Both the position numbers and the translations under genes were made by a program. Shown piece after piece: positions 36,628 through 45,545 of a stretch of 64,000 nucleotides of DNA. Below the pieces are notes generated by a model. That model worked only from the letters and a program-made list of their open reading frames with translations. It was not told the origin of the DNA and searched no databases. Numbering within the stretch: position 1 is the first letter of the stretch; each line of letters begins with the position of its first letter. The DNA comes from Chitinophagaceae bacterium (lineage in GTDB: Bacteria > Bacteroidota > Bacteroidia > Chitinophagales > Chitinophagaceae): positions 37,538 to 101,537 of the forward strand of contig SEAC01000007.1 in the NCBI GenBank assembly GCA_004173235.1, given 5' to 3'.

Positions 36628-37761
36628 ATGTCGATTGCTACCGCGCCCCAGTCAGCCCCCGCCGCCACTGCCGATTTTTTACCGCTTAGCGGCACCGATT
36701 ACGTGGAATTCTATGTAGGCAACGCCAAGCAGGCTGCGCACTATTATATGAGCGCCTTTGGCTTCCAGGCACTGGCCTATGCCGGGCCGGAAACCGGTGT
36801 AAAAGACCGCTGCTCCTACGTGGTACGGCAACACAAGCTCACCTTCGTGTTGACCACCCCGATCCGGGCCAACAATCCCATAGCCGACCACATCCAGAAA
36901 CACGGCGATGGGGTGAAGTTCCTGGCCCTCCGCGTGGACGACGCCACATCGGCCTGGAAGGAGACGACCAGCCGCGGTGGCAAAAGCTATATGGAACCGC
37001 AGCGGTTGAAGGACGACAACGGCGAGGTGGTGCTCAGCGGCATACATACCTACGGCGAAACCGTGCACCTCTTTGTGGAGCGCGGCAACTATTCCGGACC
37101 TTTCATGCCGGGCTTCCGCGCCTGGAGCAACCCACACTTCGCTCCTACCGATACAGGCCTGCTCTACGTAGATCACTGCGTGGGCAACGTGGGGTGGAAC
37201 CAGATGAACCCCTGGGTGAAATTTTACGAGGAAGTGATGGGCTTCAAGAACATCCTTTCATTCGACGACGAGGACATTTCCACTGAATATTCGGCACTCA
37301 TGAGTAAGGTGATGAGCAACGGCAACGGCTTTGTGAAATTCCCGATCAACGAGCCCGCGGAAGGCAAGAAGAAATCGCAGGTGGAAGAGTACCTCGAATT
37401 CTACGACGGCGAAGGCGTGCAGCACGTTGCCCTTGCCACGAGCGACATCGTCAAAACCGTGAAAGACCTGATGAGCCGCGGCGTGGAGTTTCTCAAGGTT
37501 CCCAGCAGCTATTACGACGACCTCATCGACCGCGTGGGCCACATTGATGAAGACCTGGAGCCGCTCAAGGAGCTAGGCATCCTGGTAGACCGCGATAACG
37601 AAGGCTACCTGTTGCAGTTGTTCAGCAAGCCCGTGCAGGATCGCCCTACCCTCTTTTTCGAGATCATCCAGCGCAAAGGTGCCAAGAGCTTCGGCAAAGG
37701 CAACTTCAAGGCGCTCTTCGAAGCCATCGAGCGCGAGCAGGAAGCGAGAGGGAATTTGTAG
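36628..37761 (+). CDS. hppD: 4-hydroxyphenylpyruvate dioxygenase
   Basis: 377 aa. Converts 4-hydroxyphenylpyruvate to homogentisate in tyrosine degradation, Fe(II)-dependent. Two vicinal-oxygen-chelate halves. Iron ligands: His in LLYVDHCVGNV, His in GVQHVALATSDI, Glu in LFFEIIQRKGAKSFGKGNF. The C-terminal FKALFEAIEREQ is the usual active-site helix. Stands alone, divergent from the L,D-transpeptidase gene, with a terminator after it. Confidence 0.96.
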   Translation: MSIATAPQSAPAATADFLPLSGTDYVEFYVGNAKQAAHYYMSAFGFQALAYAGPETGVKDRCSYVVRQHKLTFVLTTPIRANNPIADHIQKHGDGVKFLALRVDDATSAWKETTSRGGKSYMEPQRLKDDNGEVVLSGIHTYGETVHLFVERGNYSGPFMPGFRAWSNPHFAPTDTGLLYVDHCVGNVGWNQMNPWVKFYEEVMGFKNILSFDDEDISTEYSALMSKVMSNGNGFVKFPINEPAEGKKKSQVEEYLEFYDGEGVQHVALATSDIVKTVKDLMSRGVEFLKVPSSYYDDLIDRVGHIDEDLEPLKELGILVDRDNEGYLLQLFSKPVQDRPTLFFEIIQRKGAKSFGKGNFKALFEAIEREQEARGNL

Positions 37762-37786
37762 TGCGCCCGCAAACATTTTTTCATTA

Positions 37787-37812
37787 GGGAAGTCTCAAAA
37801 GGCTTCCCTTTT
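37787..37812 (+). terminator. Intrinsic terminator of hppD
   Basis: GGGAAG/CTTCCC stem around TCTCAAAAGG, followed by CTTTTC. Confidence 0.6.
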
Positions 37813-37819
37813 CATTTGC

Positions 37820-38022
37820 CACACTACCACATTCCCCGGACCCATCCCCGACCCTTCCCTAAGGGAAGGGAGCGCCGTTGAGCATTGCCTAAATTACCCC
37901 ATTACCACATTACCATATTACCCGGACCCATCCCCGACCCTTCCCTAAGGGAAGGGAGCGCCGTCGGGCATCGACCCAATTGCCCCATTACCCTATTAGC
38001 ACATTCCCCCATTCCCACATTA
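37820..38022. repeat. 44-bp direct repeat pair plus ATTACCCC word repeats
   Basis: A 44-bp unit (starting CCCGGACCCATCC, ending AGCGCCGT) occurs at 37835-37878 and 37921-37964, identical in both copies, period 86. Its centre is the palindrome CCCTTCCCTAAGGGAAGGG. Around it lie ATTACCCCATTACCACATTACC words, complementary to the GGGGTAAT repeats at 24592-24645. The purK promoter box sits at the end of the tract. Confidence 0.85.
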
Positions 38023-38028
38023 CCTTTG
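38021..38028 (+). promoter_or_regulatory. -7 box (TACCTTTG) of purK, leaderless spacing
   Basis: Exact TAnnTTTG with 4 nt to the purK ATG. Confidence 0.6.
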
Positions 38029-38032
38029 CCCC

Positions 38033-39157
38033 ATGCAGAAAGTAGGCATCCTTGGAGGCGGGCAGCTCGGTCGTATGTTGTTGCAGGCCGCCGCTAACTA
38101 CCCGGTTGAAACCTACGTGCTGGAGTCGGATCCCGACTGCCCTTCAGCGCACCTGTGCAAGCACTTCGTGCAGGGCGACATCCGCGATTACGATACTGTG
38201 TATGCCTTCGGAAAAGGCCTCGACGCGCTTACCATCGAAATAGAGAACGTCAACGTGGATGCCCTGGAGCAGCTGGAACGCGATGGCGTGCGGGTGGTGC
38301 CAAAACCGTCGGTATTGCGCATCATCAAAAACAAGATCAGGCAAAAACAATTCTATACCGGGCACGGCATCCCAACGGCTGCTTACGTAGTCACGGCCAA
38401 CCGCGCCGAGCTGGAGGCGCAAGTTGACTTTCTTCCTGCCGTACACAAGATCGGCGAAGGGGGTTACGATGGAAAGGGTGTGCAACTGCTGCCATCTGCC
38501 GCCGACCTGGCCAAAGGTTTCGATGCGCCCAGCGTGCTCGAAAAAATGGTGAACATCAGGAAGGAGATCGCCCAGATGATCGCGGTGGACAGCGAGGGAA
38601 AGACAGCACTGTATCCGCCTGTAGAAATGGTCTTTAATCCTGACCTCAACCTGCTCGACTACCAATTATGCCCGGCCGAAATTCCTACCGACGTGCTGTG
38701 GAAGATCGAGGCCATTTCGCTTTCGCTGGTGCGGCACCTTGCATCACCCGGACTGTTTGCCGTAGAACTACTGGTAGACGAAAACAACGACGTGCTGGTA
38801 AATGAAACGGCTCCGCGCGTGCACAACAGCGGCCACCACAGCATCGAAGGGCACTACAGCTCGCAGTTCGATATGCTGTGGCGCATCCTGCTCCAATACC
38901 CGCTGGGCAACACGAAGGCGATCCTTCCCTCCGTAATGGTCAACCTGATCGGTGCGGATGAACACAGCGGCCCGGCGCGCTACGAGGGCCTCGGCGAAGT
39001 GCTGCAGATCGATAATGCGTTTGTGCACATTTACGGAAAAAGTGAGACGCGCCCCGGGCGCAAGATGGGTCATGTGACCGTGCTCAGCGACGAAAAGCAG
39101 GACCTCATCCACAAGGCGAACAAAGTGCGCCAAACCTTACGGGTGTTGGGTGGTTAA
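38033..39157 (+). CDS. purK: 5-(carboxyamino)imidazole ribonucleotide synthase
   Basis: 374 aa. ATP-grasp enzyme making N5-CAIR from AIR and bicarbonate. Marks: VGILGGGQLGRMLLQAA at the N-terminus, LTIEIENVNVDALEQLE, KIGEGGYDGKGVQLL, and LFAVELLVDENNDVLVNETAPRVHNSGHHSIEG. The partner purE lies about 5.8 kb downstream, with an RND efflux operon in between. Confidence 0.96.
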   Translation: MQKVGILGGGQLGRMLLQAAANYPVETYVLESDPDCPSAHLCKHFVQGDIRDYDTVYAFGKGLDALTIEIENVNVDALEQLERDGVRVVPKPSVLRIIKNKIRQKQFYTGHGIPTAAYVVTANRAELEAQVDFLPAVHKIGEGGYDGKGVQLLPSAADLAKGFDAPSVLEKMVNIRKEIAQMIAVDSEGKTALYPPVEMVFNPDLNLLDYQLCPAEIPTDVLWKIEAISLSLVRHLASPGLFAVELLVDENNDVLVNETAPRVHNSGHHSIEGHYSSQFDMLWRILLQYPLGNTKAILPSVMVNLIGADEHSGPARYEGLGEVLQIDNAFVHIYGKSETRPGRKMGHVTVLSDEKQDLIHKANKVRQTLRVLGG

Positions 39158-39263
39158 TAGTGCGGGCAGGGCGTTAATTAAGGTTAAACCACACCCGTCA
39201 AACCGGTGTTCCAACGTAGATTGCGGCCTGTTTATACCCTGTTCCAATCAAATCATAGCGCTC

Positions 39264-40334
39264 TTGAAAAAACAAACGCTTTTTATTGCTTCCATCGCAC
39301 TGCTGTTTGCAGCCTGCGGCTCGGACCGGAAGAAAGACGCCGCAGCAGCGCAGAAAGCCGGGCCCCGCCCGCCTGCGCGTGTGGATGCCTACGTGGTGGA
39401 AGCCCGCTCGGTGAGCGAGCATATCGAAGTGCCGGGCACCATCGTGGCCGGCGAATCCACCGAAATTCATCCCGAAACCTCCGGCCGCATTGTGCAACTG
39501 AACATCCGCGAAGGCGCGGTAGTGTCTAAGGGCGCGCTCATTGCCAGGCTCGACGACGCCGAGCTCGTGGCGCAGCGCCGCAAGCTGCAAGTGCAGCTCC
39601 AGCAGGCGCAGACCACCGTCAACCGCTACGCGGCGCTCGAAAAGATCGGCGGCATCAGCAAGCAGGACCTCGACGTGGCGCGGCTGCAGATATCCAATGC
39701 GCAGGCCGACCTCGCGGTGCTCAGTGTCAACATCCGCAAAACGGAGATCCGCGCGCCTTTTACCGGCAAGATGGGCCTGAAGATGGTTTCACCCGGTGCG
39801 TACGTAAGCCCGCAAACGGCGCTCACTACTTTGCAAAAGACGAATGGTCTCCGTGTGGACTTCAACCTGCCCGAACAATACATTGGCCGGGTGAAGCAGG
39901 GAAGCTATGTCAACTTTACTACCGACAACAGCAGCCGCGCCTATTCTGCGCAGGTGATGGCCAGCGAATCGGGCATCGCGGGCGCCACACGCACACTCAC
40001 CATCCGTGCCGCACTCAAGGGCGATGAGGCAGGCCTTGTGCCGGGCTCGTTCGCACGCGTCAGGATCGCCTTCGAGCCAAACCCCGCCGCACTGATGATC
40101 CCGAGCCAGGCCATTGTGCCGCAGGCGCGCGGTAAGAAAGTATACGTGATCGACAGCAATCAAGTGAAGTTTGTAGACATTACCACCGGCATCCGCGACT
40201 CCAGCTTCGTGCAGGTAACCTCCGGGCTCAATGTGGGCGATACCGTAGCCGTGACCGGCATTTTGGGGCTGAAGCCCAACGCGAAAGCGATCGTAAAAAA
40301 AGTGGTGAACCGGCCGCAGAAGAAAGGTTCGTAG
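39264..40334 (+). CDS. RND efflux periplasmic adaptor (membrane fusion protein)
   Basis: About 356 aa. I chose the TTG at 39264, giving LKKQTLFIASIALLFAACGS: a lipoprotein signal with lipobox FAAC. Features in order: barrel-sandwich half PGTIVAGESTEIHPETSGRI, alpha-hairpin (LVAQRRKLQVQLQQAQ...), IRAPFTGKMGLKMVSPGAYV, and membrane-proximal domain. Links the RND pump to the outer-membrane channel. First gene of adaptor-pump-channel operon. Confidence 0.93.
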   Translation: MKKQTLFIASIALLFAACGSDRKKDAAAAQKAGPRPPARVDAYVVEARSVSEHIEVPGTIVAGESTEIHPETSGRIVQLNIREGAVVSKGALIARLDDAELVAQRRKLQVQLQQAQTTVNRYAALEKIGGISKQDLDVARLQISNAQADLAVLSVNIRKTEIRAPFTGKMGLKMVSPGAYVSPQTALTTLQKTNGLRVDFNLPEQYIGRVKQGSYVNFTTDNSSRAYSAQVMASESGIAGATRTLTIRAALKGDEAGLVPGSFARVRIAFEPNPAALMIPSQAIVPQARGKKVYVIDSNQVKFVDITTGIRDSSFVQVTSGLNVGDTVAVTGILGLKPNAKAIVKKVVNRPQKKGS

Positions 40335-40440
40335 AAGGTTCCAGAGGTTGTGAGAAGTTGTGATGGGTGTATTGATTGTTTTCTGATACCTTCCAAAACC
40401 TCGCAAAACCTCTCAAAACCATTCCAAAACCTTCGAACAC
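40335..40440. repeat. CAAAACCTCTCAAAACC word repeat
   Basis: A plus-oriented copy (GAAGGTTCCAGAGGTTGTGAGAAG, 40327-40362) followed by complementary words (CCTCGCAAAACCTCTCAAAACC, 40390-40440), so the tract can fold on itself. Matches the 27570-27640 tract in the trp operon. Lies between the adaptor and the pump. Confidence 0.65.
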
Positions 40441-40478
40441 CCTCTGCCTCTACTCACCCTAACCTTTCAACTGATCCA

Positions 40479-43400
40479 ATGAATATCAGTGAGCTATCCT
40501 TAAGACGCCCCGTGCTGGCCATCGTGATGAACATCATCATCGTGGTGTTCGGCGTTATCGGCTTCAAATCGCTCGGTGTACGCGATTACCCGGCCATCGA
40601 TCCGCCGAACATCAACGTGCGCACGTCGTACGGCGGCGCCAACCCCGACATCATCGAAACGCAGATCACCGAGCCGCTCGAGAAGGCCATCAACGGCATC
40701 GCGGGTATCAAGAATATCACTTCGTCGTCCAACGCCGGCTCAAGCAACATCAACGTAGAGTTCGAACTCGGCATCGACCTCGAAGCCGCAGCCAACGACG
40801 TACGCGACAAGGTATCGCAGGCATCGCGCCAGCTGCCCGCCGACCTCGATGCGCCGCCTGTGGTGAGCAAGGCCGACGCGTCGTCCGATCCCATCATCTC
40901 GATGACGGTGCAAAGCAACACGCGCAACCAGCTGGAGATTTCGGAGTGGGCCAACAACGTGCTGGTGGAGCGCATCCAAACGATCCCGGGAGTGAGCGCC
41001 ATCCAGATCTGGGGTGAAAAGCGCTACGCAATGCGCATCTGGCTGCGCCCCGAACGCATGGCGGCGTATGGTCTTACACCCAACGACATATCGCAGGCGC
41101 TTTCGCGCGAGAACGTAGAGCTTCCCTCGGGAAAGATATCCGGCAATGCCACCGAGCTCACCGTGCGCACCTTTGGCCGGCTGAATACTGAAGACGACTT
41201 CAACAACGTGGTGGTAAAAAGTGATTCGAGCTCGGTCGTGCGCCTCCGCGATGTGGCCGAAGCGGTGCTTGGCCCGGAGAACGAAGAATCGCAGCTGAGG
41301 GAAAGCGGTATCCCAATGATCGCGCTGGCCATCATCCCGCAACCGGGGTCGAACTACGTGGCCATCTCCAACGACTTCTACAAGCGCTTCGACCAGCTGA
41401 AGGCCGACATGCCGCAGGACATAACGCTGAACATCGCGCTCGATCAAACCAAGTTCATCAAGCGCTCCATCTCCGAAGTGGAGGAAACGCTGCTCATCTC
41501 GCTCGGGCTCGTGATCCTCATCATTTACTTCTTCTTCCGCAGCTGGGCCATCGCATTCCGTCCGCTCATCGACATTCCCGTATCGCTCATCGGCGCCTTT
41601 TTCATCATGTACGTATGCGGCTTCACCATCAACGTGCTTACGCTGCTGGCCATCGTGCTGGCAACGGGTCTTGTGGTAGATGACGGCATCGTGGTGACGG
41701 AAAACATCTTCAAAAAGATGGAACAGGGCATGGACAAGTGGCGCGCTGCGCGCGAGGGCTCCAAGGAGATCTATTTCGCGGTGATCTCTACGTCCATCAC
41801 GCTGGCTTTCGTGTTCCTGCCCATCATCTTCATTCCAGGCTTCGTGGGACGATTGTTCCGCGAGTTCGGCATCGTGGTGGCTGGCGCCGTGTTGATATCT
41901 GCATTCGTCTCACTCACGCTTACGCCCGTGCTCAACGTGAAGCTTACGCGTTCGGACACGCTGCACAACCATGGATGGTTCTATCGCAAAACGGAGCCTT
42001 TCTTTCAATGGATGGAACGCAGCTATGGCCGTGGCGTGCGCGGTTTCATGCGGGTGCGTTACCTCGCCTGGGTGATCGTTGCCGCCTGCATGGGACTCAC
42101 CGTTTGGCTTTGGATCACGCTTCCTTCCGAGCTGGCACCGCTGGAAGACCGCAGCCAGTTTCGCTTGCAGGTGTCGGCACCCGAAGGCACCGCCTACGAT
42201 TATATGGACCGCTACATCACGCGGTTGAACGACTTCATGCTGGACTCTGTTCCGGAGAAGAACACCGTGCTCTCGCTTACCGCGCCTGGCTTCGCCGGCG
42301 GCGCCACCAACTCGGGCTTTGTGCGCGTGGCGCTGGTAGACCCAACCGACCGTGCACGCTCGCAGAAAGAGATCGTGGCGATGGTGAACAAGAACCTGCC
42401 AAAGTTCAACGAAGGCCGCGTGGTAGCCATAGAAGAGCAGACGATCGCTGTGAACCGCCGCGGCGGGCAGCCCGTGCAGTTTGTGATACAGAACAACAAC
42501 TTCGACAAGCTGGCGCAGGTGCTACCACGCTTTTTGGAGGAGGCCAACAAAAGCACGATCCTGCAGCAGGTAGATGCCGACCTGAAATTCAACAAGCCGG
42601 AGTTGCGTGTGACGGTGGACCGACTGAAGGCGAATGAGCTCGGAGTAAGTGTGGAGGATGTTTCGCGCACGCTGCAGCTGGCGCTTTCCAACCAACGGCT
42701 TGGTTACTTTACGATGCGCGGCAAGCAATACCAGGTGATGGGCCAGGTGGAACGCGCCGACCGCGACGACCCAAGCGACCTGCGCAGCCTGTATGTGCGC
42801 AGCCGCAGTGGGCAGATGGTTGCGCTCGACAACCTCGTGACACTCGAGGAGGCCACTACACCATCCACCATCTACCACTTCAACCGTTTCAAATCGGCAA
42901 CGGTGTCGGGCGGCCTCGCTCCCGGCGCAACGCTAGGCGATGGCATCAAGGAAATGCAACGCATAGCAGATGGCCTGCTTGATCCTTCGTTCCAGACCTC
43001 GCTTTCCGGCACCTCGCGCGACTACGTGGAAAGCTCCGGTGGTATTGGCTTTGCGCTCGGATTGGCCGTGGGCCTCATCTTCCTTATCCTCGCAGCGCAG
43101 TTCGAAAGCTTTATCGATCCGCTGACGATCATGACCACCATTCCGCTGGCAGGTGCAGGTGCACTGCTTTCGCTTTGGATCTTTGGGCAGACCATCAACA
43201 TCTTTTCGCAGATCGGCATCATCATGCTCATTGGCCTGGTGGTGAAGAACGGTATCCTCATCGTGGAGTTTGCCAACAAAAGCAGGCTTGAAGGAATGAG
43301 CCGCATGGATGCGGCAGTGCATGCTGCGCAACAGCGCCTGCGCCCCATCCTCATGACCAGCCTTGCCATGGCACTGGGCGCGTTGCCCATTGCCCTCTCG

Positions 43401-43592
43401 CTGGGAGCTGCCGCTACCAGCCGCATCCCGCTCGGCATCGTCATCGTGGGGGGCATCATGATCTCCCTGATCTTCACCCTCTTTGTAGTGCCTGCCATCT
43501 ATACGTTCCTTTCCAGCAAGAAAAAGCGGAACGAGCTCGAGCTGATCGACGAAGACGATGCCCGTAAGAAAACCGCGCAAACCGTGCATTAA
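40479..43592 (+). CDS. RND family efflux transporter (HAE1 type)
   Basis: 1037 aa from the ATG at 40479 (MNISELSLRRPVLAIVMNII). Twelve-helix RND pump with two large periplasmic loops. Proton relay Asp pair in helix 4: TGLVVDDGIVVTENIF. Other marks: NPDIIETQITEPLEKAINGI, SWAIAFRPLIDIPVSLIGAFF, GLVVKNGILIVEFANK, and R-rich end KKKRNELELI. Exports drugs or other amphiphiles with the neighbouring adaptor and channel; substrate unknown. Confidence 0.96.
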   Translation: MNISELSLRRPVLAIVMNIIIVVFGVIGFKSLGVRDYPAIDPPNINVRTSYGGANPDIIETQITEPLEKAINGIAGIKNITSSSNAGSSNINVEFELGIDLEAAANDVRDKVSQASRQLPADLDAPPVVSKADASSDPIISMTVQSNTRNQLEISEWANNVLVERIQTIPGVSAIQIWGEKRYAMRIWLRPERMAAYGLTPNDISQALSRENVELPSGKISGNATELTVRTFGRLNTEDDFNNVVVKSDSSSVVRLRDVAEAVLGPENEESQLRESGIPMIALAIIPQPGSNYVAISNDFYKRFDQLKADMPQDITLNIALDQTKFIKRSISEVEETLLISLGLVILIIYFFFRSWAIAFRPLIDIPVSLIGAFFIMYVCGFTINVLTLLAIVLATGLVVDDGIVVTENIFKKMEQGMDKWRAAREGSKEIYFAVISTSITLAFVFLPIIFIPGFVGRLFREFGIVVAGAVLISAFVSLTLTPVLNVKLTRSDTLHNHGWFYRKTEPFFQWMERSYGRGVRGFMRVRYLAWVIVAACMGLTVWLWITLPSELAPLEDRSQFRLQVSAPEGTAYDYMDRYITRLNDFMLDSVPEKNTVLSLTAPGFAGGATNSGFVRVALVDPTDRARSQKEIVAMVNKNLPKFNEGRVVAIEEQTIAVNRRGGQPVQFVIQNNNFDKLAQVLPRFLEEANKSTILQQVDADLKFNKPELRVTVDRLKANELGVSVEDVSRTLQLALSNQRLGYFTMRGKQYQVMGQVERADRDDPSDLRSLYVRSRSGQMVALDNLVTLEEATTPSTIYHFNRFKSATVSGGLAPGATLGDGIKEMQRIADGLLDPSFQTSLSGTSRDYVESSGGIGFALGLAVGLIFLILAAQFESFIDPLTIMTTIPLAGAGALLSLWIFGQTINIFSQIGIIMLIGLVVKNGILIVEFANKSRLEGMSRMDAAVHAAQQRLRPILMTSLAMALGALPIALSLGAAATSRIPLGIVIVGGIMISLIFTLFVVPAIYTFLSSKKKRNELELIDEDDARKKTAQTVH

Positions 43593-43596
43593 GCAT

Positions 43597-44916
43597 ATGA
43601 AGAAATTACTTGCTCCGCTATTGCTCCTGCTGGGCGTTGCTGCACAAGCGCAGGACACCGCTCGCCTGCTCACGGTTGATGAAGCCGTTGCGCTCGCGCT
43701 GCGGCAGAATTACGACATCCGTTTGTCGCGCAACGACTCCTTGCTGGCGGCGCTGGATTACGGCTACTCGAAATATGCCTTCTTTCCACGTCTCAACGGA
43801 ACGGCAGCCTACGTGCAGAACCGCAACAACCAGGCACAAACACTGGCCGACGGAACGAAGCGCCAATCGAACGGTATTAAAACGAATAACTTCCAGTATG
43901 CCGTGAATCTGAACTGGACGCTGTTTGACGGACTGAAGATGTTCGTGACGCGCGACCGCCTTGGCGAGCTGGTCCGGCTTGGTGAACTGCAGATCCGCGC
44001 ACAGGTAGTAGGGACGGTTGCCGATGTGCTGCGCAATTATTTCGACATCGCGCGTCTCCAGCAGCAACAGCTAGCCACCAACGAAGCGATGCAGTTGAGC
44101 AACGAGCGACTGAAGCTGGCGCAATACAAATTCGATATCGGCACCGGCATAAAAAGTGACGTGCTGCAGGCCCAGATCGACCTCAACGCGCAAAAGGCCA
44201 TGCTCCTTACGCAGCAAAATGCACTTCGCGTTTTACAGGAACAACTGAACCGCCAGCTAACCCTTCAGCCCGGCACCACCTACCGGGTGCAGGACTCCAT
44301 TCCTATTAACCCGTTGCTGCAACTCGACTCGGTGCAGATTGCCAGTGAAGCCAACAACCCCCAGTTGCTGCTGACGCAAAAGCAGATCGACATCGCGGAA
44401 CTTGCCGTGAAGGAACGCCGCGCGGAACGCTGGCCTACGGTGTCGTTCAATTCGGCCTACAATTTCAACCGCACGGATAACAACACGGCCATCAACCCAT
44501 TCACGCCGGTATTCAACCAGAACCGCGGTTTCAATTACGGGCTAAGCGCCACCATTCCGATCTTCAACGGCTATCAGGCGCGACGCAACATCAAGGCCGC
44601 CGAGCTGGATGTAGCCAACCTCCAGCTGCAATACGAAGCAAACAAGTCAGTGATCGGCGCGGGTATCATTACTGCCTACCAGAATTATTCCCTTGCCCGG
44701 CAAACCCTCGAGTTGGAAGAAAGCAACATTCTCCTCATTCGTGAAAACCTAACCATCGCCCGCGAACGCTATCGCCTGGGGCTTTCTACGTTTCTCGAGC
44801 AGCGCACTGCCGAGCAAAACCTGTATGATGCGCAGTCGCGGCTGATACAGGCACGTTTCAACATCAAGGCAGCCGAGATCGAACTGGCAAGGTTGCGGGG
44901 TGATATCATTCGATAG
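43597..44916 (+). CDS. TolC-family outer membrane efflux protein
   Basis: About 439 aa with signal peptide (MKKLLAPLLLLLGVAAQAQ). Two OEP repeats with coiled-coil helices: LTVDEAVALALRQNYDIRLSRN, KLAQYKFDIGTGIKSDVLQAQIDLNAQKA and RYRLGLSTFLEQRTAEQNLYDAQSRLIQAR. Starts 4 nt after the pump stop codon. Outer-membrane channel of the tripartite pump. Confidence 0.95.
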   Translation: MKKLLAPLLLLLGVAAQAQDTARLLTVDEAVALALRQNYDIRLSRNDSLLAALDYGYSKYAFFPRLNGTAAYVQNRNNQAQTLADGTKRQSNGIKTNNFQYAVNLNWTLFDGLKMFVTRDRLGELVRLGELQIRAQVVGTVADVLRNYFDIARLQQQQLATNEAMQLSNERLKLAQYKFDIGTGIKSDVLQAQIDLNAQKAMLLTQQNALRVLQEQLNRQLTLQPGTTYRVQDSIPINPLLQLDSVQIASEANNPQLLLTQKQIDIAELAVKERRAERWPTVSFNSAYNFNRTDNNTAINPFTPVFNQNRGFNYGLSATIPIFNGYQARRNIKAAELDVANLQLQYEANKSVIGAGIITAYQNYSLARQTLELEESNILLIRENLTIARERYRLGLSTFLEQRTAEQNLYDAQSRLIQARFNIKAAEIELARLRGDIIR

Positions 44917-45030
44917 CAGTTTGCAGTTTACAGTTTTCAGTATATAGTTGTTTCACCCGAACTTGCAGGTGCACTATCAAGCTAGTTACCATGAGCGATC
45001 AACTGAAAACTGGAAACCGAAAACTGGAAA
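44917..45030. repeat. CAGTTTACAGTTTTCAG / GAAAACTGGAAAC word repeat entering purE
   Basis: GCAGTTTGCAGTTTACAGTTTTCAG at 44916-44940 and the complementary words CAACTGAAAACTGGAAACCG at 45000-45030 could fold together. The second tract is read in frame as the first residues of PurE. Confidence 0.65.
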
Positions 45031-45545
45031 CGGTTCTTATTGGTATTATCATGGGCTCCGACTCCGACCTGCCCATCATGCAGGCGGCAGCGGAGGTGCT
45101 GACGCAGTTCGGCATTTCGTTCGAACTCACGGTAGTGTCGGCGCATCGCACGCCGCAGCGCATGTTTCACTACGCGCAAAGCGCACGCGAACGCGGACTC
45201 AAGGCCATTATCGCGGGAGCGGGCGGCGCTGCGCACCTGCCGGGAATGATCGCAGCCATCACCTCGCTCCCCGTCATCGGTGTTCCCATCAAATCTTCCA
45301 ACTCGATCGACGGCTGGGACTCCGTACTCTCTATCCTGCAGATGCCCAACGGCGTTCCCGTAGCTACCGTGGCACTCAACGCCGCTAAGAATGCGGGCAT
45401 CCTCGCTGCACAGATCATTGGTGCCTTCGACAGCGCTATTGGCGATAAGGTTGCTGCGTATAAGCAGCAGCTGGAACATGAAGTAGATGGGAAAATTGCT
45501 ACGCTCCGGGAGCGTTGGCCGAATGGTTTTGATACAACACGGTAA
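44991..45545 (+). CDS. purE: N5-CAIR mutase
   Basis: 184 aa. IIMGSDSDLPIM, SAHRTPQRMFHYA, IAGAGGAAHLPGM and IKSSNSIDGWDSVLSILQMPNGVPVATVA are the PurE marks. The first ~16 residues (MSDQLKTGNRKLETV) are encoded by a word-repeat tract and are not part of the usual family; the true start may be nearer to LIGIIMGSDSD. The 3' end overlaps convergent bshC by 47 nt. Confidence 0.95.
   Translation: MSDQLKTGNRKLETVLIGIIMGSDSDLPIMQAAAEVLTQFGISFELTVVSAHRTPQRMFHYAQSARERGLKAIIAGAGGAAHLPGMIAAITSLPVIGVPIKSSNSIDGWDSVLSILQMPNGVPVATVALNAAKNAGILAAQIIGAFDSAIGDKVAAYKQQLEHEVDGKIATLRERWPNGFDTTR

Noticed and set aside
37820..38022. CRISPR array
   Set aside because: Only two 44-bp repeats with unit-like text between them, no regular spacers, no cas genes.
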